Source: Rhodospirillaceae bacterium (GTDB taxonomy: Bacteria; Pseudomonadota; Alphaproteobacteria; Rhodospirillales; Magnetospirillaceae). From it: a stretch of 64,000 nt of DNA. Location: the NCBI GenBank assembly GCA_030151865.1, contig JASLCK010000007.1:3556-67555 (forward strand). The letters are read 5' to 3'. Of the stretch, positions 55,549 through 64,000 are shown in pieces (position 1 is the stretch's first letter; each line of letters opens with the position of its first letter). The notes beneath the pieces are model-generated. The model worked only from the letters and a program-made list of their open reading frames with translations, was not told the origin of the DNA and searched no databases. Made by a program: the position numbers and the translations under genes.

Positions 55549-57744
55549 TCACCCCTGTTCCAGCGGCTTGCCCGTGCCCGAGCCTTTCAACGGCAGCACG
55601 ATGACAAACGTCGCCCCCACGGGAACCGTATCATCCAAATACAACCGACCGCCATGCTTGTTGACCACCACATCCTGGCAGATCGACAAACCCTGGCCCG
55701 TGCCGCGCCCAACTTCCTTGGTGGTAAAGAAGGGATCGAAGATTTTTTCGCGGATTTCCAACGGCACGCCCGGCCCGCTGTCGGCGACGCGGATTTCCAC
55801 CTTGCCCTCCAGCAATCGGGTCGAGATGCGGATTTGCCCCATGGTGGTTTGCTTCTTTGATTCGATGGCATGGGCGGCATTGACGATCAGGTTCAAGAAG
55901 ACCTGATTGATTTCGGCCGGGAAGCATTCCACCAAGGGCAGATCGGCGGCCAGATCGGTTTCGACGGCGGCAACATGCTTCCATTCGTTGCGCGATACCG
56001 TGATCGTGCTGTCGATGGCCCGGTTGATGTCGGTCGCCACTTTGGCGGTGGTGCCGGGGTGGGAAAATTCCTTCATCGAGCGCACGATATGAGCGACGTG
56101 ACTGACCCCTTGCAGCGACTGGGAAATCGCCTGGGGCAGTTCTTCCATCAGATAATCCACATCCTTGGCCTCGAACAGGGCTTGGGCGGCCTCGCCCTGG
56201 CCGACCTGCTCCAGAAGTTTCCGGGCTTCCTTCAGGGTTTCCCCCAGACTGCCGATGGATTGATCGGTAAAGCGCAAATTGTCGCCGACATATTGGATCG
56301 GCGTGTTGATCTCGTGGGCGATGCCCGCCGCCAATTGGCCGACCGTGGCCAGACGCGACGACTGCACCGCCTCGCGCTGGGCGGTCTTCAGGGCTTCGAT
56401 GCTGCGGAACGACACCACCGCGCCGCGCCGTTTGCCTTCTTCCACCAGCGCCGCGACCGCATAACCGACACAGAGACGGCGGTTGTCGTGGGTCAGGAAC
56501 ACCGCATCGTCGTCGATCAGGGTTGCGCCGGTTTCCACCACCCGCACCATCGGACCATCCAGAAAATCCACCGGCTTGCCGTTTTGCATCACCCGCATGG
56601 TTTCATCCAGATCGGTGCCCGGCAGATGCTGGTCGTCCGAGACCAAAAGGCGATGCGCCGAAGGATTGGCGAACAGGATATGGCCAAAGGTATCCACCAG
56701 GATCACGCCTTCGAACAGGTTCGAGGTGATGCCCAACAGACGGCCCTGGCTTTTGCGTAAGGCTTCCTCGGTCCGCGACCGCTGTTCGATTTCGGTCGAC
56801 AATTTGCGGGTGCGTTCGGCGACCTGTTGTTCCAGGGCCTTTTGCTGGTCGGCGATGCCCGCTTCATAAAGCTTGCGCAGTGAGATATCGCGAAACACCA
56901 GAACGGCGCCTTCAAAACCATGCTCCTCGCGGATCGGGGCCAACATATATTCGGCAATGAACGATCCGCCGTCGGCACGTCCGAACATGCCTTCGCCGCT
57001 CTCCCCCACTTCGTCGAGGTCCGACAGCACCGGCAGAACGGCGCAAAAGTCATGACCGCACACCGCGTCGCGGAAATTCTGACCGATCAGCGATCCTTCC
57101 GGCATGCCCAGCGCCTGATAGGCGGCACGGTTGGCGAACATGATCACTTCATCGCGATTGATGCCGAAGATGCCGTCGCCCGCTGCCCCCAGGATCAGTT
57201 CGTAACGCTTTTTCAGCGCCTCGACCTCTTCCTCGCGCTTGCGCAGTTCGGTGACATCGGTGCGGGTCGCCACCACGCCACCATCGCGGGTGCGAAATTC
57301 CTTGCTGATGATCCAGCGCCCGCCGCTTAAGGGATGCAGGCGCGCCCGTCCGGTCGGGGTATCGTGTTCCTCCAGCAAATGCCCGATGAAGTCGCTCAGA
57401 GCCGGACCTTTATGGCAATAGATGCCGCGTTCCCCAGCCACCCGGGAAATATCGGAAAAGCTGTTGCCGGGGGTGATCACGTCCTCGGCCTCGGCGTACA
57501 TGGCCCGGTATTGGGCGTTGCACACCACCAGACGATCCTGTTCGTCATAAAGGGCAAAGCCGTCACTGATGGTTTCAATGGCGTCCAGAAACTGCTGATG
57601 CGACCGCTGCATCTTGCGTTCCGCTTCGCTGGCGGCTTCGCTGAGCAGCAAACGTTGGCCTTCGCGGTGATCCGACAGCATCGACACCACGTACAAGGCC
57701 GTGGACAGTCCGACCAGCAGCGCCACCACCCAATAAATCTGCAA
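55549..57744 (-). CDS. PAS-rich histidine kinase, C-terminal part of a split gene
   Basis: A 731-codon frame: a membrane helix (YWVVALLVGLSTALYVVSML), three PAS-like domains (about 50-170, 175-300, 335-460), coiled coils, a HisKA with phospho-accepting His in AAGIAHEINTPIQYVGDNL, and an ATPase with LNLIVNAAHAIE, ADSGPGVP and GTGQGLSIC. It begins inside a frame that continues without interruption, except for one TAG (57769-57771), into the upstream Cache-like sensor. The two were therefore probably one protein of about 1011 residues. A TTG at 57744 is the only local start and lacks a good ribosome site. It is upstream of two response regulator genes. Confidence 0.85.
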   Translation of the reverse strand: MQIYWVVALLVGLSTALYVVSMLSDHREGQRLLLSEAASEAERKMQRSHQQFLDAIETISDGFALYDEQDRLVVCNAQYRAMYAEAEDVITPGNSFSDISRVAGERGIYCHKGPALSDFIGHLLEEHDTPTGRARLHPLSGGRWIISKEFRTRDGGVVATRTDVTELRKREEEVEALKKRYELILGAAGDGIFGINRDEVIMFANRAAYQALGMPEGSLIGQNFRDAVCGHDFCAVLPVLSDLDEVGESGEGMFGRADGGSFIAEYMLAPIREEHGFEGAVLVFRDISLRKLYEAGIADQQKALEQQVAERTRKLSTEIEQRSRTEEALRKSQGRLLGITSNLFEGVILVDTFGHILFANPSAHRLLVSDDQHLPGTDLDETMRVMQNGKPVDFLDGPMVRVVETGATLIDDDAVFLTHDNRRLCVGYAVAALVEEGKRRGAVVSFRSIEALKTAQREAVQSSRLATVGQLAAGIAHEINTPIQYVGDNLRFTDQSIGSLGETLKEARKLLEQVGQGEAAQALFEAKDVDYLMEELPQAISQSLQGVSHVAHIVRSMKEFSHPGTTAKVATDINRAIDSTITVSRNEWKHVAAVETDLAADLPLVECFPAEINQVFLNLIVNAAHAIESKKQTTMGQIRISTRLLEGKVEIRVADSGPGVPLEIREKIFDPFFTTKEVGRGTGQGLSICQDVVVNKHGGRLYLDDTVPVGATFVIVLPLKGSGTGKPLEQG

Positions 57745-57768
57745 ACGCCAGTTGGCGAAGGCATCCCA

Positions 57769-58584
57769 CTACGGAACGCCGGTCAACACCACCATGTTGA
57801 AATGCTGGGACGTCCGATAGGCGACAATATTGCTGGTGCCGTCAAAGGGGGACGGAAACACACCCACCCCGTTGGGCTCATGGCGGATGACGCGGCGAAA
57901 CAGCTCCCCATTGGCCACCGACTTGCCGATATGCAGATCCATTTCCGGGCTGCGCGCCAGGATCACCCCGTCGGAACGGATCAGGGTATTGAAGCTGAAG
58001 TCATAGGTCTGCATCGTCCCCATGGCCTGGGAAATGACATCGGGCCGCAGTTGGGCACGGATAATACCGATCAGGTCACCCTGGCGGTTAAAGATCGCCT
58101 TGGACACCGGCAACCCGCGCGAACTGTCCAGATGGCTGATCAGCGGCACGCCGATATGCAGATCGCGGTCGCGGGGATGGGCCTGATGATAACGGAAATA
58201 TTCCCGCTCCGACGCATCGATGGAATAATTGATGCGCTCATCGGCCGTCAAAGCGGGCGACACCACCCAGCCGTTGGGGCGGATCACGGCGATATTATTG
58301 ACTTCCGGATAGGCTGCCAGACGGCCTTGCAGCCATGTGACCAGCACCGGATCGGGCCATGTGTCGAGATCGACGCGTCGCGCCACATCAGTCAACAGAT
58401 CATCGACCGCCCGCAGGCTGCGTCCGGTCTGATAATCCAGCGCCGATGCCGACGAGCTCAACATCGCCTTGATGTTTTTGTCTTCGGAATAGTAACTGGT
58501 GAAAGCGTACAACGCCGCGAAAAGCGTCATCACGACAATGACGGCTGAAGCTGTCCTTTTTGCACTGCGCTGCAGGCTGGCCAT
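57769..58584 (-). pseudogene. Cache-like sensor module, N-terminal part of the split kinase
   Basis: A 271-residue product with a membrane helix (ASAVIVVMTLFAALYAFTSYY) and a periplasmic double-Cache-like domain (IAVIRPNGWVVSP, DASEREYFRYHQAH, GVPLISHLDSSRG). The domain ends NMVVLTGVP just before TAG; the same frame then reads WDAFANWRLQIYWVV, the expected second membrane helix of such a kinase. It looks like a nonsense-interrupted sensor kinase. Alternatives are a base-call error, readthrough, or two proteins that associate. Confidence 0.75.
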
Positions 58585-58777
58585 TGTGAAGCCCTCTCTT
58601 TTGCCCGCCCGGCCTCTCCCTGGACCGTTTGTTTGGCTTGATGGATTTCAGTGTAAAGGCCGCAAAGCCTTCCTCAAAGAGAGCGTCGGATAGACATTCA
58701 CATCCTTTAGTCTCTCCCCTCTCTATCGAAAGGCGGAAAGCACCGTCTCCGTCGCGTGATTTTCCAGGGCATTGCCG
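58585..58777. other. Intergenic region between the split kinase and the 234-aa gene
   Basis: 193 bp holding the kinase promoter. At 58664-58683 it contains a 20 bp stretch nearly identical (one inserted base) to 62-80 near the left end of the window. No other structure was seen. Confidence 0.4.
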
Positions 58778-59482
58778 TCACCGCCAGCCGCCGCCGGTCA
58801 TGCAGAACATTTCGCGCAGTTCGTCCAGGTTCTGACGGATGACGATCGGCACCGCCTGGGCGAAGCTGTCGAGGATGATCACCGCATTGACCGCCACATC
58901 CTTGTCAAAGGCGGCGCGCATCCGCGCGGCCATACATTGATTGACGGCGCAAACCCGACGGCTGCTGGCTTGCAGTTCGTCCCAGACCGCTTCGTCGGTC
59001 GGGCAAGTGTGGTCGCGCAGATATGCGGACAGCAGATACATGGAAAACACCCGATAGAGCATTTCGTCGTCGCGGGCGAACGGCAGGTGAAAGCGTGCCA
59101 TCGGACGAAAGTAAGCCAGATGCGGACATCCCGATGTCGCCCCCACCAGCCCCATCAGTGAAGCCATGCCCTGCTGCAAGGGGCGTTTGGCGACCATGGT
59201 ACGGTTCTTGGTGATCACCTCGATCACCGCTTCGTCATAGGAATAGAAACTGTCGAACAGTTCCACCAGACCGGCCAGCGCGCCCGCAAACGGACAGACC
59301 GGGCTCTGTTCGGCCGTCAGGGGACAGATCGGGCATTTATGGTTGTCCAGCGCGCACCACGCCGGAGCAGGGTCACTTCGATGACTGATCAGGTCAAAGC
59401 TGACCGGATCAAAGTCCAGGGCGATGTCCTCGATCCCGCGATCGAGATGGAAACGATAGGTGATGCGTTCGAAAGCCGTCAT
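58778..59482 (-). CDS. Cysteine-rich protein of unknown function (234 aa)
   Basis: A 234-residue soluble protein not assigned to a family. A beta-rich N-terminus (FERITYRFHLDRGIEDIALD) leads to a cysteine cluster (CALDNHKCPICPL at about residues 42-54, then CPFAGALAG), with further Cys-Pro and His residues in TSGCPHLAYFRPM and a C-terminal helical half. The pattern suggests a metal or Fe-S site. The ATG at 59482 gives a complete frame with neighbour-like codon use. It is between the split sensor kinase and a divergent lysozyme gene. Function is unknown. Confidence 0.75.
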   Translation of the reverse strand: MTAFERITYRFHLDRGIEDIALDFDPVSFDLISHRSDPAPAWCALDNHKCPICPLTAEQSPVCPFAGALAGLVELFDSFYSYDEAVIEVITKNRTMVAKRPLQQGMASLMGLVGATSGCPHLAYFRPMARFHLPFARDDEMLYRVFSMYLLSAYLRDHTCPTDEAVWDELQASSRRVCAVNQCMAARMRAAFDKDVAVNAVIILDSFAQAVPIVIRQNLDELREMFCMTGGGWR

Positions 59483-59674
59483 GGAAAGCAGCCTTTCGAT
59501 AAAAGGAACAATGCATCAGCCCCAGACCCAACCCAGAGTATTCGACACCATGATTTTAGGAACAAGGCCCCATGCGAAGAATTTTTCAATTTCTTCACCA
59601 TTTCCGCTGCGATTTGTCCTAACATCAAAGCCTTGGGCGGGGGCCCTAAGAAATAGAACAAGGTGTCTTGAGGG

Positions 59675-60625
59675 ATGTTGTCGCGCAGATCGGTCATCAA
59701 AGGACTGGCTTCGCTGGGTGCTGGCATGGGGGCTTTGTCGCTGGCGGGTTGCGCCGGGTCTGGTCCCAGCCGTTCGACCGCGCGCGCTTCTTTGGCGACC
59801 GCGCCGATGCAACCCTCGCCGCTTGATCCTTACGCCACCCAAACCTTGCCGCCCTATAACGGTCAGGGCCGCCCCAGGGCCACCAACGGCCGGGTCATCA
59901 ATCCCGGCGATCACGGCCTGGACGCCATTATCGACATCCACCACGCCAACAAGGTCGATGACTTTGCCCTGGCCCGCTATTCGGGCGGCATCATGGGCAT
60001 CCTGCACAAGGCCAGCGAAGGCAACGACTGGTTCGACCCGCAATATGCGGCGCGTCGGCCCCAGGCGGTGCAGGCGGGTCTGCTGTGGGGGGCCTATCAT
60101 TTCGGCACCCGCCAGCATACCGGTCAGGAACAGGCCGAAGCCTTTCTGTACGCCGCCCAGCCCGCCCCCGATACGGTGATGGCGCTGGATCTGGAAATGA
60201 ACGAGCGCAATCCCGCTAATTCCATGACCCTGCAACAGGCCGAGGATTTCGTTTCCACCATCCTCAGCCGGACCGGACGTCTGCCGCTGGTCTATACCCA
60301 GCCGACCTGGGCCGATGGCGAAACCATCCGGCGCACCGGGCGCAGCCTGGGCGGGGCGATCACCTCGACCTCGATCCTGGCGCGCTGCGATCTGTGGCTG
60401 GCCGATTACCGCATGGACCCGGAAATGCCGCGCGGCTGGGCCGGGCGCAGTTGGCGGCTGTGGCAATATGCGGGCGACAGCAGCACCGGCGGCAGCGGCC
60501 CCTTTGGTCCGTTCTCACGCAGTGTCGCGGGCGTGGCCCGTTGCGACCGCAACGTGTTTCGCGGCGGGGCGGAAACCCTGGCCCGCTATTGGACATCGGA
60601 GGCGGGACGTCTGGCCATGCGCTGA
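59675..60625 (+). CDS. Glycoside hydrolase family 25 lysozyme-like lipoprotein
   Basis: A 316-residue exported enzyme expected to cleave peptidoglycan glycan strands. The N-terminus has a twin-arginine-like start (SRRSVIKGLASLGAG) and a lipobox LAGC (Cys at about residue 26), followed by a Ser/Ala/Pro-rich linker. The GH25 domain (about 83-300) has the catalytic-site strands IIDIHHANKVDDFA, MALDLEMNE and the family segment GLLWGAYHFGT. It is convergent with a polysaccharide deacetylase, which also acts on cell-wall-type polymers. Confidence 0.9.
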   Translation: MLSRRSVIKGLASLGAGMGALSLAGCAGSGPSRSTARASLATAPMQPSPLDPYATQTLPPYNGQGRPRATNGRVINPGDHGLDAIIDIHHANKVDDFALARYSGGIMGILHKASEGNDWFDPQYAARRPQAVQAGLLWGAYHFGTRQHTGQEQAEAFLYAAQPAPDTVMALDLEMNERNPANSMTLQQAEDFVSTILSRTGRLPLVYTQPTWADGETIRRTGRSLGGAITSTSILARCDLWLADYRMDPEMPRGWAGRSWRLWQYAGDSSTGGSGPFGPFSRSVAGVARCDRNVFRGGAETLARYWTSEAGRLAMR

Positions 60626-60646
60626 CGCCCCATTCGTCCCCTCTTC

Positions 60647-61456
60647 TTACCAGACCGTTTTCAGCCAGCCGCGAAAGCCGGATTTGGCGGGCGGCGCCGT
60701 TCCGCCTGCCGCAGGCTGCACCGGTTGCGACGGCCCTTTGGCCCCGGCCAGCAAGCGGGCCTGTTCGGTATCGGCCACCCACTGCTCGACCGTGACGAAG
60801 CGACATCCCTTAGCCCGCAAACTGCCCAAAATCGCAGGCATGGCGGCGATGGTCCCATCCTGGATGTCGTGGAACAGAAACACCCCGTGTGCGCCCGAGC
60901 CGGGCGGCAGGATGTCTTGTTCCAACTGCGCCACCGTGTGATAGCGCCAATCCACACTGTCATGAGTCCACAGCACCACCTGCAAGCCGTCCTTGTGGGC
61001 GGTTTCCACCAGCGCCGTATCATAAGCCCCATAGGGCGGGCGGAAGAAATGCGGGGTCGCCCCCAGGCTTTTCAGGATGGCGACGGTATCGCTGATCTCG
61101 CGTTCGCGGGATGCCTCGTCCAGCTTGCGCATGTCGGGGTGGTCCCAGGAATGGTTTTCCACCTCGTGCCCTTCGGCGACCATGCGGCGGATCAGATCGG
61201 GATAGCGCCGCACATGCTCGCCCAGGGTAAAGAACGTCGCCTTGACCTGCTGGTTGGTCAAAACATCCAGCAGCGCCCCGGTATGCGGCCCTGGCCCGTC
61301 GTCGAAGGTAATGGCGCAATCGGGCGTATAAGCCTGTTCATGAACGATGGTTGAAAAATCCAGAACCGGCGGCGTATCGGCCTGTACCCGACTGGAAAGC
61401 TGTAGCAAAACCATCGCGGACAAAGCCGCCGCAACACCTGATTGCCGTATCGTCAT
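60647..61456 (-). CDS. Secreted polysaccharide deacetylase (NodB homology, CE4)
   Basis: A 269-residue protein with an N-terminal signal peptide (VAAALSAMVLLQLSSRVQA). The NodB-type domain has the catalytic and metal motif AITFDDGPGPHTGALLDVL, the HSWDHPDM metal histidines, and RPPYGAYD. It probably removes N-acetyl groups from peptidoglycan or another glycan in the envelope. A proline/glycine-rich linker precedes a short C-terminal tail. Its stop codon is 21 bp from that of the lysozyme gene. Confidence 0.93.
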   Translation of the reverse strand: MTIRQSGVAAALSAMVLLQLSSRVQADTPPVLDFSTIVHEQAYTPDCAITFDDGPGPHTGALLDVLTNQQVKATFFTLGEHVRRYPDLIRRMVAEGHEVENHSWDHPDMRKLDEASREREISDTVAILKSLGATPHFFRPPYGAYDTALVETAHKDGLQVVLWTHDSVDWRYHTVAQLEQDILPPGSGAHGVFLFHDIQDGTIAAMPAILGSLRAKGCRFVTVEQWVADTEQARLLAGAKGPSQPVQPAAGGTAPPAKSGFRGWLKTVW

Positions 61457-61658
61457 CTTGCTTGCCGACTAACCTTTTGCATAGGAAACGGCACCTCGAA
61501 CAGCGATTGCGCGGGCTTGGTGCCACCCGCATTATGAACCAGCCGCGGGCCGGGGGGAAATGCCTGGCGACACCATTTCATGAAAAGCGACCATCCATCG
61601 GGGGGTGGCCGTCGCTGTTTCACGCCGCAGACAGGCGGTCAGGGCGGAGTAATCTGGG

Positions 61659-64000
61659 TTGCGTAAAGAAACACCGTCATCAGGCATTGGCTGGACCGGG
61701 GAATTTCGGTCCCCAATCCAGGAATTGAACCTGGCCGCCGCTTCGACCCAAAAGACGCTGGACTCCGCCCGGCTGTGCGTGATCGCCACATCCCTGACCA
61801 GTCTGGCGTTTTTGCCGATGGATTTTCTGATGCTGGCGGGCCGCCAATTGTGGCTGTTCGTCGGCGACCGGTTGCTGATTGGTCTGGTCTTTGTCGCCTC
61901 CATGTTTTTGCTGACCAAGGTCCGCACCCACCGCGCCCTGCTGTTGGTGACCCACGCCCAGCAATATCTGTTTTTCACCCTGAACGCGCTGATCTTCAAT
62001 CACCCGTCGCTGGAACGCCACGGCGGCGTGCTGATCCCCCTGATCGCCATCGCCCTGTTCATGTTCCTGCCCGGTCCGTTCTGGAGCGCAGCCGTTCTCT
62101 GCGCCTTTGCCCCGATCATCAGCCTGTTGTTCTGGGGGGTCCTGCGCCCCAACCCTGAACAGCCGCAGGATTTGCTGATGGTGCTGATGATCGCCATTGT
62201 CGCCTATTGCGCGGGCGGCATTGCCCGTACCCAGTTCAGCCGCATGCGGCGCGAGGAATTCCTGCTGATCGGGCGGGAACGCCAAACCAACCAGCGCCTG
62301 TTGGAAGCCAAGGAAGAAGCCGAAGCCGGGGCGCGGGCCAAATCGGACTTTCTGGCGGTGATGAGCCACGAAATCCGCACCCCCATGAACGGCATTCTGG
62401 GCATGGTGCGCCTGACCCTGGCCAGCCCCGACATCGCGCCCGCCGACCGCGAACGGCTGGAAACCGCTAACCAGTCGGCCCAGGTGCTGCAAACCATCCT
62501 GGACGACATCCTGAATATTTCGAAGCTGGAAGCCGGTCAGGTCGAGTTTGAATATGCCCCGTTCCATCTGCGCTCGGTGCTGGACGAAGTGGCGACCCTG
62601 ATGGAACAGCGGGTGCGGGAAAAGGGGCTGCATCTGACCATCGACCTGCCCGATACGCTGCCCTCCTGGATCGCCAGCGACGGGGCCCGGCTGCGGCAGA
62701 TTCTGTTCAATCTGATCGGCAATGCCGTCAAATTCACCGAACAGGGCGGCATCACCATCCGTGTCCGTCCCGCCGCCCTGGCCTTTGGCCGCATTGCCGT
62801 CGAATTCGCCGTCATTGATACCGGCATCGGCATCGACCCGACCCAACGTCGCCGCATTTTTCAGGCCTTTGCCCAGGCCGATGCCTCGATCAACCGGCGT
62901 TTTGGCGGCACCGGGCTGGGGTTGGTGGTCTGCAAACGGCTGGTGGAAGGTCTGGGCGGCATTATCGAAGTGGACAGCGTCCCCGGTCAGGGCAGTTGCT
63001 TTCGCTTCCGCATTCCGCTGATCCCGGCCTTGCCCCCCGCGCCACAAACCCATATGCCCGATGATCTGCCGCATCTGACGGCGCTGTCGATCCTGATGGC
63101 CGAAGATAACACCGTGAACCAAAAGGTGGCGCGCGGTTTCCTGGAACAGATGGGCCACAGTGTCGCGGTGGCCCAGGATGGGGCCGAAGCCATCGCCATG
63201 GCCCAAGCCGCGCCTTACGATCTGATTTTGATGGATATGCGCATGCCGGTCATCGACGGGTTGGAAGCGACGCGGCGCATCCGCGCCCTGCCCGATCCGG
63301 TGGGACGACTGCCGATCCTGGCCCTGACCGCCAACGCCACCCGCGAAGACCAGGACCGCTGCCGGGCAGCGGGTATGAACGGCCATATCGCCAAACCGAT
63401 CGAACCGCGCAATCTGTTTGCCGCCATCGCCAAGGCCCTGCCCGACAAAATCAGCACTGCCCCGCGTCTGGCCCCCCCTCTGCAAGATCCGCCGTGCCTG
63501 GATATTCTGTTGGTGGGCGGACAGGACGTTTTGCGCGCCACGCTGGCCCGCCTGCATCACCGCGTTTTCCCGGTGCCTGCCGGACAGGCCGCGCTTGCCA
63601 TGATCGGGGCGCGTCATTTCGATCTGGTGCTGATCGGCCACCCCACCGATATGAGCGGAACCGATTTTCTGGCCCGCACCAACGGTCTGGATCAGGCTTG
63701 CGTGGCGTTGCTGCCGCAAAATTTGGCGCAAGACGACGATCCGGCGGTGGACGGTTTTCTGGCCGCCACCGTCCCATCCCCACCGCCTCGGACAGACCCA
63801 CAAGACGACCTGACCCTGGAACAGGTGTTCGATCCCCGGCAATTGCGTCATCTGCACGACCTGCTGGCGGAAAATCTGACCGAGCAGGCCGTACTGCTGG
63901 AACAGTCCGATCTGGACACCGACCATCTGGCCGACATCGCGCACCGCATCAAGGGCAGTGCCGGAAACATGCATTTCGACAGCTTGAGGGAAAAGGCCGC
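61659..64000 (+). CDS. Hybrid sensor histidine kinase (HisKA-ATPase-REC-pseudoREC-Hpt), partial
   Basis: An open frame running off the right edge, 780 codons visible. It has an N-terminal membrane module of about five or six helices (about residues 33-190), a coiled coil, HisKA with [19 protein letters not shown] and ATPase boxes [18 protein letters not shown] and [11 protein letters not shown] receiver follows (MAEDNTVNQ, phospho-Asp in ILMDMRMPV), then a second receiver-like domain lacking the Asp ([12 protein letters not shown]), and an Hpt with [10 protein letters not shown]. The TTG at 61659 with GGCGGAG upstream is the likely start. This is a phosphorelay kinase; partners are not visible. 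Confidence 0.88.
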   Translation, partial: MRKETPSSGIGWTGEFRSPIQELNLAAASTQKTLDSARLCVIATSLTSLAFLPMDFLMLAGRQLWLFVGDRLLIGLVFVASMFLLTKVRTHRALLLVTHAQQYLFFTLNALIFNHPSLERHGGVLIPLIAIALFMFLPGPFWSAAVLCAFAPIISLLFWGVLRPNPEQPQDLLMVLMIAIVAYCAGGIARTQFSRMRREEFLLIGRERQTNQRLLEAKEEAEAGARAKSDFLAVMSHEIRTPMNGILGMVRLTLASPDIAPADRERLETANQSAQVLQTILDDILNISKLEAGQVEFEYAPFHLRSVLDEVATLMEQRVREKGLHLTIDLPDTLPSWIASDGARLRQILFNLIGNAVKFTEQGGITIRVRPAALAFGRIAVEFAVIDTGIGIDPTQRRRIFQAFAQADASINRRFGGTGLGLVVCKRLVEGLGGIIEVDSVPGQGSCFRFRIPLIPALPPAPQTHMPDDLPHLTALSILMAEDNTVNQKVARGFLEQMGHSVAVAQDGAEAIAMAQAAPYDLILMDMRMPVIDGLEATRRIRALPDPVGRLPILALTANATREDQDRCRAAGMNGHIAKPIEPRNLFAAIAKALPDKISTAPRLAPPLQDPPCLDILLVGGQDVLRATLARLHHRVFPVPAGQAALAMIGARHFDLVLIGHPTDMSGTDFLARTNGLDQACVALLPQNLAQDDDPAVDGFLAATVPSPPPRTDPQDDLTLEQVFDPRQLRHLHDLLAENLTEQAVLLEQSDLDTDHLADIAHRIKGSAGNMHFDSLREKA

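Noticed and set aside
61680..63974. 764-codon minus-strand frame
   Set aside because: It is the antisense of the hybrid histidine kinase, whose plus-strand frame shows clear kinase, receiver and Hpt motifs. High GC content creates long antisense frames.

Overview
The window is a GC-rich, densely coded stretch of an alphaproteobacterial chromosome, most likely from the Rhodospirillales and close to Magnetospirillum/Phaeospirillum. The evidence is the ccoNOQP-ccoGHIS-FNR order, the ffs-dnaX-ybaB-recR block, the def-fmt-truA / dapE-dapD neighbourhood, a DUF2336 protein beside a diguanylate cyclase, a coenzyme B12-dependent ribonucleotide reductase, and many PAS, GGDEF and HDOD signalling proteins. 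The genus is inferred from gene content only. No tRNA, rRNA, CRISPR array or intact transposase was seen.

Layout. 1-8 kb: a LuxR-type regulator with an acyl-homoserine-lactone-type pocket, a small unknown protein, a YaiI-family protein, an Aer-like redox chemosensor split into two overlapping genes, pgi, and an unknown 568-residue protein paired with a cyclic-nucleotide-binding protein. 8-11 kb: bacteriohemerythrin, panBC and an FNR-type regulator. 11-20 kb: the complete cbb3 oxidase locus, with a 53-residue ccoQ and FNR-type boxes upstream of ccoN and ccoG. 20-31 kb: rlmI, def-fmt-truA, a PilZ protein, dapD-dapE with a pyrimidine nucleotidase, a GGDEF protein and DUF2336. 31-42 kb: a divergent LysR/YeiH pair, the 4.5S signal recognition particle RNA, dnaX-ybaB-recR, a zinc-ribbon membrane protein, ftsE-ftsX-DUF218-plsC and ada-alkB. 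42-47 kb: nrdJ, followed by a foreign cassette. 47-51 kb: a marR-emrA-emrB-uspA operon with a perfect operator palindrome. 51-64 kb: signalling genes (binding protein, histidine kinases, response regulators with degenerate HD-GYP and HDOD output), a lysozyme, a polysaccharide deacetylase and a hybrid kinase cut by the window edge.

The most notable feature is at about 44742-47049. A roughly 2.3 kb segment, visibly less GC-rich than its surroundings, is bounded on each side by three degenerate repeats of about 16-18 bp (consensus near CATAAAMCGAGAATT) in mirrored orientation. The outermost copies form imperfect terminal inverted repeats, and a possible 5 bp target duplication (AAAGG) flanks them. 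It carries an HD-domain dGTPase and a broken Mrr-like nuclease fragment but no transposase. It therefore looks like a mobile cassette mobilised in trans and carrying a putative dNTP-depleting defence gene, inserted between nrdJ and what appears to be nrdJ's own terminator.

A second notable feature is a multidomain sensor kinase (55549-58584) interrupted by one in-frame amber codon. Several genes fit a microaerobic, redox-responsive life: the cbb3 oxidase, FNR, hemerythrin, the Aer-like sensor and the oxygen-independent ribonucleotide reductase.
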